DNA from: JAIVJN01 sp036732565
GTDB taxonomy: Bacteria > Acidobacteriota > Vicinamibacteria > Vicinamibacterales > UBA2999
Length of the DNA: 5,896 nucleotides
Assembly: GCA_036732565.1 (NCBI GenBank)
Contig: DAINCF010000462.1
Coordinates: 1-5,896, forward strand
Reading direction: 5' to 3'
Below are positions 1-5,896 of this stretch, one piece after another. Made by a program: the position numbers and the translations under genes. A model generated the notes under the pieces. The model had not been told where the DNA came from. It did not search any database and saw only the letters and a program-made list of their open reading frames with translations. How positions within the stretch are numbered: the first letter of the stretch is position 1; every line of letters begins with the position of its first letter.

Positions 1-156
1 GGCGCCCGGGATCTCGAGGTCGCGCGCGATCTTGGTGAGCGCGCTGACGCTCAACTCCTTGAGCGTCGAGAGATCGAGCGTTACCGGCTCGGTAGTCGTG
101 GCGGCGGCGCCGGCTCCGGCGGTGGCTGTTTCAGCAGCCTGGCGATCAGTGTCCAC
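1..156 (-). CDS. rho: Transcription termination factor Rho, N-terminal fragment (runs off the window)
   Basis: This frame of 52 codons starts inside the 3' end of engB and continues past the left edge. Residues 27-52 (LDLSTLKELSVSALTKIARD, then LEIPGA) match the Rho N-terminal helix-bundle domain, which in Rho precedes the RNA-binding cold-shock fold and the ATPase. Rho is the hexameric RNA helicase that terminates transcription of untranslated RNA. The start is GTG at 156-154: an in-frame TGA lies one codon upstream, and no other ATG, GTG or TTG occurs before the domain itself. AAGGA at 172-168 lies 11 bases upstream, slightly far but usable. This start gives an extension of about 25 residues rich in Ala, Thr and Gly, all within or next to the engB overlap. 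Only the N-terminal domain is visible, so another protein with a Rho_N domain cannot be fully excluded, but the strong match at the extreme N-terminus favours Rho. Confidence 0.82.
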   Translation of the reverse strand, partial: MDTDRQAAETATAGAGAAATTTEPVTLDLSTLKELSVSALTKIARDLEIPGA

Positions 157-770
157 AGGTCATTCAGTCCTTCGCCGGTCGTGGCCGAGACGGCCAGTAC
201 CGGCACAGCGTAGTTACGTTCCAACTCCGAGATGTGACGCCGGCGCTCGGCCTGCGTCAGTTTGTCAACTTTGGTCGCGACGATCTGCCGCGGACGCTCG
301 AGCGTCCCCAGCCATGCCCACGCCTCCCGATCCGAGTCGAGGCCCGGATGCCGGCTGTCCACCAGCATCAGGGCCGCGCCCGTGATCGGCCGCGTGCCGC
401 GCCCTTCGCGTCGGGTGCGGTCGAAATACGCTTGCGCCAGCTTGTCGAACTCGCGCGCGGCCTCGTCGCGGGCGGCCCTCGACGAGCTCAGGCTGCCCCT
501 GTCCTGCTTGGACGCGCGCGCATATCCATAGCCCGGCAGATCCACCACGTAGAACGACGCGAGCCCCGCCGGCGTTACGCGATAGAAATTCGCGAGACGG
601 GTCTTGCCAGGCGCCGCACTGGTGCGCGCGAGCTTCTGCCGCACCAGCGCGTTGATCAGGCTCGATTTTCCAACGTTGGAGCGGCCCACCATCACCAGCT
701 CGGGCAGCCCGTCGCGGGGGAACCCGGCCGCATCGGCGGCGCTCGTCTCGAAGACGGCGGAGGCTTTCAA
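81..770 (-). CDS. engB: Ribosome biogenesis GTPase EngB / YsxC (YihA family)
   Basis: This is a 229-residue GTPase of the TRAFAC class, longer than the roughly 195-210 of familiar members. EngB acts in late assembly of the 50S ribosomal subunit. The G motifs are complete: G1 GRSNVGKSS (29-37), G2 around GKTR (Thr57), G3 DLPGYGYA (77-84), G4 TKVD (166-169) and G5 SAT (195-197). The extra length comes from two places: a Ser/Arg/Ala-rich stretch after G3 (about 88-108) and a proline-rich tail (215-229). The chosen start is TTG at 770-768: the N-terminus then aligns from its first residues with B. subtilis YsxC (both have GLPE shortly before GRSNVGKSS), and no ATG or GTG exists in frame upstream within lon's end. 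There is no clear ribosome binding site; with only 4 bp after lon, translation is probably coupled. The last 76 bp overlap the start of rho. The lon-ysxC pairing is also found in B. subtilis. Confidence 0.95.
   Translation of the reverse strand: MKASAVFETSAADAAGFPRDGLPELVMVGRSNVGKSSLINALVRQKLARTSAAPGKTRLANFYRVTPAGLASFYVVDLPGYGYARASKQDRGSLSSSRAARDEAAREFDKLAQAYFDRTRREGRGTRPITGAALMLVDSRHPGLDSDREAWAWLGTLERPRQIVATKVDKLTQAERRRHISELERNYAVPVLAVSATTGEGLNDLWTLIARLLKQPPPEPAPPPRLPSR
168..172 (-). promoter_or_regulatory. Candidate ribosome binding site for rho, inside engB
   Basis: AAGGA on the minus strand is followed by 11 bases and then the GTG at 156. It supports the GTG as the rho start because that GTG is the only possible start after the in-frame stop at 162-160. 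The spacing is longer than the usual 5-9 bases, so the site may be weak, and coupling to engB translation could help. Confidence 0.4.
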
Positions 771-777
771 GCCATCA
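767..777 (-). other. lon-engB translational junction with a two-codon decoy frame
   Basis: On the minus strand the junction reads TGATGGCTTGA. The first TGA (777-775) stops lon. The overlapping ATG (775-773) opens a frame that reads Met-Ala and stops at the second TGA (769-767). That second stop overlaps the TTG (770-768) that starts engB. Three frames therefore meet in 11 bases. A ribosome finishing lon could reinitiate at TTG directly or first at ATG. No Shine-Dalgarno sequence is evident, so coupling to lon is the likely way engB is translated. Confidence 0.55.
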
Positions 778-3162
778 ATGTGGGCGCACGTCCGGTGCGT
801 CCTTGACCTCGACCGCGGCGTCGGCCGTCGGGGTCAGCGCCACCAGGGGGCGCTCCAGCGCCGTTTTCAATACCTCGTCCATCGAGGTGACGAGATACAG
901 GTTCAACGAATCCAACACGCTCTTCGGGATGTCCGCGAGATCCTTCTCGTTGTCCTTCGGGATGATCAGGTTCGTCACCCCGGCGCGGTGCGCCGCCAGG
1001 AGCTTCTCCTTGACGCCGCCGATGGGCAACACCTTGCCGCGAAGCGTGATCTCGCCGGTCATCGCCACGTCGCGCCGCGCCGGCACGCCGGCCAGCGCCG
1101 AAATCATCGCCGTGGCCAAGGTGATTCCGGCCGAGGGGCCGTCCTTCGGAATCGCGCCCTCCGGGATGTGGACGTGGACGTCGACCTTGCGGTTGAAGTC
1201 CTTCGGAATGCCGAACAGCTCCGCGCGCGAGCGCACGTAACTCATCGCCGCTTGCGCCGACTCCTGCATCACGTCACCGAGCTTGCCCGTGAGTGTCAGC
1301 TTGCCGCGGCCCGGCATCAGCGTCGCTTCGGTGACGAGGATCTCGCCGCCGACTTCGGTCCACGCCAGACCCGTCGCCACGCCGACTTCGTTGTTCTCCT
1401 CGGCCAGCGTCGGACGATAGCGCGGCACGCCGAGGAACTGCGTCACCTTGTCGGCCGTGATGGCCTCGAACGTCTCGGTGCCCTCTGTGACCACCCGGCG
1501 CGCGACCTTCCGGCAGACCGAGTTGATCTCGCGCTCGAGGTTGCGGACGCCGGCTTCGCGCGTGTAGCGCTGGATGATGCTCTGCAGCGCCTCGTCGGCG
1601 AACGTGATGTTCTTCTCGGAGAGGCCCGAGCCCTCGACCGACTTCGGCACCAGGAAGCGGCGCGCGATCTCGACCTTCTCCATCTCAGTGTAGCCGGCGA
1701 GTTGCAGCACTTCCATGCGGTCGCGGAGCGCCTGAGGGATGGTGTGCAGCACGTTGGCCGTGCAGATGAACATCACGTGCGAGAGGTCGTACTCGACGTC
1801 GAGGTAGTGATCCAGGAACGCGTTGTTCTGCTCGGGATCCAGCACCTCGAGGAGCGCCGCGGACGGGTCGCCGCGGAAGTCCATCGACATCTTGTCGACT
1901 TCGTCGAGCAGGAAGACCGGGTTGAGCGATCCGGCCTTCTTCATCATCTGGATGACCTGGCCAGGGAAGGCGCCGATGTAGGTGCGGCGATGGCCGCGAA
2001 CCTCGGCCTCGTCGCGCACGCCGCCCAGCGACAGGCGTACGAACTTGCGGTTCATCGCGCGCGCGATCGATTTCGCCAGCGACGTCTTGCCGACGCCCGG
2101 AGGGCCGACGAACGTGAGAATGGTCGCCTTCGGCTTCTTGACCAGTGCCCGCACCGCGAGGAACTCGAGGATGCGGTCCTTGATCTTCTCCAACCCGTAG
2201 TGGTCCTCGTTGAGCACTACCTCGGCGTTCTTGAGGTCGCGGTTCTCCTTGGTGCGCTTGTGCCACGGCACCGCGATCAGCCAATCGAGGTAGTTGCGCG
2301 AGACGGTGGCTTCCGCCGACATCGGCGGCATCGCCTCCAGCCGCTTCAGCTCCTGGACGGCCTTCTCCTCGACCTCCTTGGGCATGCGCGACTGATCGAT
2401 CTTCTTCTTGAGCTCTTCGACCTCGTTGCCCTTCTCGTCCTTGCGCCCCAGCTCTTTCTGGATCGCCTTCATCTTCTCGTTGAGGTAGTACTCCTTCTGC
2501 GCCTTCTCCATCTGCTTCTTCACGCGCGACTGGATACGGCGATCGACCTGGAGCTTGTCTACCTCGGCTTCGAGAATGCCGGCGATGCGGTTGAGCCGTT
2601 CGAGCGGCGAGATGATTTCGAGCAGGTTCTGCTTGTCGTCGACGCCGACCAGGAGATGGGCGGCGATGGTGTCGCCGAGCTTGCCCGGATCGTCCACACG
2701 GACCGCGGCAATCATCGCGTCGTAGTGCAGGTTGTTCGAGAGCTTCACGTACTGCTCGAACAGCGAGACGACGCGGCTCATGGTGCCTTCGACGTCACCG
2801 GTCGCGTCCTTCGTCTTCTGCAAAACCTTGACGACGACGCGGTAGAACCCTTTGTCTTCTTTCCACTCGATGACGCGGGCGCGCTCGACGCCTTCGACGA
2901 GCACCTTGATATTGCCATCGGGCAGCTTCAAGCTCTGCACCACATTGGCGACCGCGCCCATGGTGTAGATGTCTTCCGCGCCCGGGTCGTCGACGGCGGC
3001 GTCGTGCTGCGCGGCCAGGAAGATGCGCTTGTCCTTGCCCAGCGCATGCTCGAGCGCGCGAATGGACGAGGGCCGCCCGATCACGAACGGCATCATCATG
3101 TGCGGGAAGACGACGACGTCACGAAGTGGAACGATGGGAAGTGTTTCGTAGACTTCTAGCAT
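775..3162 (-). CDS. lon: ATP-dependent protease Lon (LonA type)
   Basis: This encodes a 795-residue LonA protease in one chain, near the length of E. coli Lon. The N-terminal substrate-binding domain (about 1-200) begins LPIVPLRDVVVFPHMMMPF. A charged helical linker follows (about 200-300, containing QMEKAQKEYYLNEKMKAIQK). The AAA+ module has Walker A GPPGVGKT (353-360) and Walker B PVFLLDEVDK (415-424). The C-terminal peptidase domain carries the catalytic dyad: Ser677 in PKDGPSAG and Lys720 in GGVKEKLLAAH, with the same 43-residue spacing as Ser679/Lys722 of E. coli Lon. In the family, cytoplasmic hexamers degrade misfolded and short-lived regulatory proteins. After the peptidase domain there is a short, variable, acidic tail ending in RPH. 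ATG at 3162-3160 gives the expected N-terminus, but I see no clear Shine-Dalgarno sequence before it. The gene lies 42 bp after clpX, and its TGA stop overlaps an ATG in the lon-engB junction. No CIRCE-like heat-shock operator is visible upstream. Confidence 0.97.
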   Translation of the reverse strand: MLEVYETLPIVPLRDVVVFPHMMMPFVIGRPSSIRALEHALGKDKRIFLAAQHDAAVDDPGAEDIYTMGAVANVVQSLKLPDGNIKVLVEGVERARVIEWKEDKGFYRVVVKVLQKTKDATGDVEGTMSRVVSLFEQYVKLSNNLHYDAMIAAVRVDDPGKLGDTIAAHLLVGVDDKQNLLEIISPLERLNRIAGILEAEVDKLQVDRRIQSRVKKQMEKAQKEYYLNEKMKAIQKELGRKDEKGNEVEELKKKIDQSRMPKEVEEKAVQELKRLEAMPPMSAEATVSRNYLDWLIAVPWHKRTKENRDLKNAEVVLNEDHYGLEKIKDRILEFLAVRALVKKPKATILTFVGPPGVGKTSLAKSIARAMNRKFVRLSLGGVRDEAEVRGHRRTYIGAFPGQVIQMMKKAGSLNPVFLLDEVDKMSMDFRGDPSAALLEVLDPEQNNAFLDHYLDVEYDLSHVMFICTANVLHTIPQALRDRMEVLQLAGYTEMEKVEIARRFLVPKSVEGSGLSEKNITFADEALQSIIQRYTREAGVRNLEREINSVCRKVARRVVTEGTETFEAITADKVTQFLGVPRYRPTLAEENNEVGVATGLAWTEVGGEILVTEATLMPGRGKLTLTGKLGDVMQESAQAAMSYVRSRAELFGIPKDFNRKVDVHVHIPEGAIPKDGPSAGITLATAMISALAGVPARRDVAMTGEITLRGKVLPIGGVKEKLLAAHRAGVTNLIIPKDNEKDLADIPKSVLDSLNLYLVTSMDEVLKTALERPLVALTPTADAAVEVKDAPDVRPH

Positions 3163-3204
3163 ATTGGGACTTGCGCCAGTGGTATTCGACTGACAGCGCC
3201 GGCA

Positions 3205-4455
<1,251 letters not shown>

Positions 4456-4493
4456 GGGGTTTGCCTGCCTGGGTTGCCTACCCTTAATTCTAG

Positions 4494-4523
4494 GTTACAC
4501 CCGTTTCCGGATGACGTCGTCAA
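4494..4523 (-). promoter_or_regulatory. Weak candidate sigma-70-type promoter ahead of clpX
   Basis: On the minus strand TTGACG (4523-4518, five of six bases matching the consensus -35) is followed after 18 bases by TGTAAC (4499-4494, four of six matching the -10). It overlaps the last codons of clpP and lies just before a locally AT-richer stretch, AACCTAGAATTAAGG. Transcription from it would start near 4487, about 30 bases before the clpX ATG. Such partial matches arise by chance, and the consensus used is from E. coli, so this is only suggestive. Confidence 0.2.
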
Positions 4524-5097
4524 TAATTCCGTATTCTTTGCCCTGATCAGGGGACATGATGTAGTCCCGCTCGGTGTCCTCCTGGATGCGCTTGGCGGAC
4601 TGGCCGGTATGCCGGACCAGAATCTCGTTGATACGCTCACGCATGCGCAGAATCTCTTTCGCCGCCAGATCGATATCCGTGGCCTGGCCGCCCAGTCCCG
4701 ACATCCAGGGCTGGTGGATCAGGATGCGCGAGTTGGGCAGCGAGAAGCGCTTGCCCTTCGTCCCAGCCGCCAGCAGCACCGCCGCGATCGACGCCGCCTG
4801 GCCGATGCAGACCGTCTGCACGTCGGGACGGATGAATTGCATGGTGTCGTAGATCGCGAACCCCGCCGTAATCGAGCCCCCCGGGCTGTTGATGTAGAGC
4901 AGGACGTCTTTGTCCGGATCCTCGGCCTCGAGGAACAGCATCTGCGCGATCGCCAGGTTCGCGACCCCATCGTCGATCGGCGTGCCGATGAAGATGATGT
5001 TGTCCTTCAGCAGCCGCGAGAAGATGTCGTAGGCCCGCTCGCCGCGGTTCGTCTGCTCGACGACCATCGGCACGAGCTGATTCAGAGGAGTTGCCAT
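4495..5097 (-). CDS. clpP: ATP-dependent Clp protease proteolytic subunit ClpP
   Basis: This encodes a 200-residue serine peptidase of family S14, close to the usual length. In the family it forms a double-heptamer barrel in the cytoplasm that cuts polypeptides threaded in by an AAA+ unfoldase, here presumably ClpX from the next gene. The catalytic triad is readable: Ser103 in GQAASIAAVLLAAG, His128 in RILIHQP, and Asp178 in TERDYIMS, with spacing that matches E. coli ClpP apart from one extra residue in the WMSGLGGQATD loop. The N-terminal segment LVPMVVEQTNRGERAYDIFS is typical, and the residues before it probably form the short processed propeptide. ATG at 5097-5095 is chosen because it is the only start between the in-frame TAG of tig and the conserved region. 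The upstream AGAGG is only one base from the ATG, too close for an ordinary Shine-Dalgarno site, so translation may depend on coupling to tig. The stop is TAA. Confidence 0.96.
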   Translation of the reverse strand: MATPLNQLVPMVVEQTNRGERAYDIFSRLLKDNIIFIGTPIDDGVANLAIAQMLFLEAEDPDKDVLLYINSPGGSITAGFAIYDTMQFIRPDVQTVCIGQAASIAAVLLAAGTKGKRFSLPNSRILIHQPWMSGLGGQATDIDLAAKEILRMRERINEILVRHTGQSAKRIQEDTERDYIMSPDQGKEYGIIDDVIRKRV

Positions 5098-5106
5098 GCC
5101 TCTAGT

Positions 5107-5896
5107 CTACACATTGAGGATCTTGACCTGCTCGAGGACGCGGGCCATCGCCTTCTCACGACGTACGCCATGCGCGAGTCGTGCCAAGCCGCCATCCTGC
5201 TCGAGACGTGCGCGTACCGCCGCCGGTGCCATCTGCAGTTGACGCGCGTAGCGCTCGACTTCCGCGTCGAGGTCCGATTCGCTGACTGAAATCTGCTCGC
5301 GGCGAGAAATCTCGTCGAGGACCAGCGCCGCGGAGACGGCTTCCTGGGCGGGCTCACGCTGCCCTTCACGGAATTGCGCCCAATCGATGTTGGTCTGTCG
5401 CGGATCGATGCCCTGATCGATCAGCCGCCGCGCGAAGTCCTCGACGCGGCGATCCACCTCGCGATCGACCAGCGAGGCCGGCACCGAGAACGGCACGCGT
5501 GCGGCGAGCGCGTTCAAGACCTCCGCGCGCATCTGTCGCTCCGAGGCCTCGCGCGCCTCGGCTTCGAGATCCTGTCGCACGCGCGCCTTGAGGGCGTCCA
5601 GCGTGTCGAACTCGCCGAGGTCCTTGGCGAACTCGTCGTCGATTTCCGGCAGCACGCGGCGGCGCATGTCGTGCACGGTGACGGCGTACGAGACGTCGGC
5701 GCCAGCCAACTCGGTCACGCTGTGATCGTCCGGGTAGTGCAGCGTGAACGTCTTGGTGTCGCCGCTCGCCAGGCCCTTCAGCTCCGCATCGAGGCCGGGC
5801 GGGTTCGCCGCGCCGCCAATCTCCACGGGCACGCGTTCGAGCTTCTCCTTCTCGCCGCGGGTGCCGTCCTTGGCCGTCCCCTGCCGCTCGATATCG
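5107..5896 (-). CDS. tig: Trigger factor, ribosome-associated chaperone / peptidyl-prolyl isomerase (5' end missing)
   Basis: The frame is open from the right edge (first whole codon at 5895-5893) to a TAG at 5109-5107, giving 262 residues. Trigger factor binds at the ribosomal exit tunnel and shields nascent chains; family members are about 430 residues, so roughly the first 170, including the ribosome-binding domain, lie outside. The visible part opens in the FKBP-like isomerase domain (VPVEIGG and NPPGLDAEL, then GLASGDTKTF). From about residue 80 (RRVLPEIDDEFAKDLGEF) it passes into the long helical C-terminal domain that forms the chaperone cradle, rich in Glu, Arg and Ala (DREVDRRVEDFARRLIDQG). 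The GTG at 5832-5830 is an internal valine, not the start, because homologous sequence continues upstream of it. It is the first gene of the visible block and clpP begins 9 bp after its stop. The family assignment is secure; only the 5' boundary is unknown. Confidence 0.93.
   Translation of the reverse strand, partial: DIERQGTAKDGTRGEKEKLERVPVEIGGAANPPGLDAELKGLASGDTKTFTLHYPDDHSVTELAGADVSYAVTVHDMRRRVLPEIDDEFAKDLGEFDTLDALKARVRQDLEAEAREASERQMRAEVLNALAARVPFSVPASLVDREVDRRVEDFARRLIDQGIDPRQTNIDWAQFREGQREPAQEAVSAALVLDEISRREQISVSESDLDAEVERYARQLQMAPAAVRARLEQDGGLARLAHGVRREKAMARVLEQVKILNV

Noticed and set aside
604..3159. An 851-codon open frame on the plus strand, opposite lon
   Set aside because: It lies antisense to a clearly functional lon, its product is Arg/His/Leu/Asp-rich with no recognisable domain, and long antisense frames are expected where third codon positions are strongly G/C.
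4471..4483. Small inverted repeat GGGT/ACCC in the clpP-clpX gap
   Set aside because: The 4-bp stem with a 5-base loop and no T-tract is within chance expectation and too weak to call a terminator or operator.
5830..5832. GTG as the start of tig
   Set aside because: Trigger-factor homology continues upstream in the same frame to the window edge, so this GTG encodes an internal valine.

Overview
This window is a co-directional block of housekeeping genes, all on the minus strand. In transcription order (right to left) they are: trigger factor tig (5' end outside the window), clpP, clpX, lon, the ribosome-assembly GTPase gene engB/ysxC, and the first 52 codons of rho, which runs off the left edge. 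Coding sequence fills almost everything. The gaps are 9 bp (tig-clpP), 39 bp (clpP-clpX), 42 bp (clpX-lon) and 4 bp (lon-engB), and engB and rho overlap by 76 bp. No stretch over 300 bases lacks a gene. I see no tRNA, rRNA, CRISPR array, insertion sequence or attachment site.

The organism is a GC-rich bacterium with strongly GC-biased third codon positions, which produces very long spurious open frames on the plus strand. The protein sequences resemble those of Acidobacteriota, possibly Vicinamibacteria-like: the trigger-factor C-terminus, the EngB with an enlarged middle, and lon-engB followed by rho. This assignment rests on recall and is tentative. The tig-clpP-clpX-lon order is the classical arrangement known from E. 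coli, and a lon-ysxC junction is known from Bacillus subtilis, so the block is conserved ancestral synteny rather than an accessory island.

The genes make a coherent protein-fate set. Trigger factor meets nascent chains at the ribosome. ClpX unfolds tagged or native substrates and feeds them to ClpP. Lon degrades misfolded proteins on its own. EngB helps mature the large ribosomal subunit. Rho ends transcription of untranslated RNA. All catalytic motifs that fall inside the window are intact.

I did not find a new biological system. The points worth a second look are small: the unusual start arrangement at lon-engB, the engB/rho overlap that encodes rho's low-complexity N-terminus, a hairpin at the clpX stop that has terminator shape only on the antisense strand, a Ser/Arg/Ala-rich insertion in EngB, and tig and clpP lying in the same frame separated by one amber codon.
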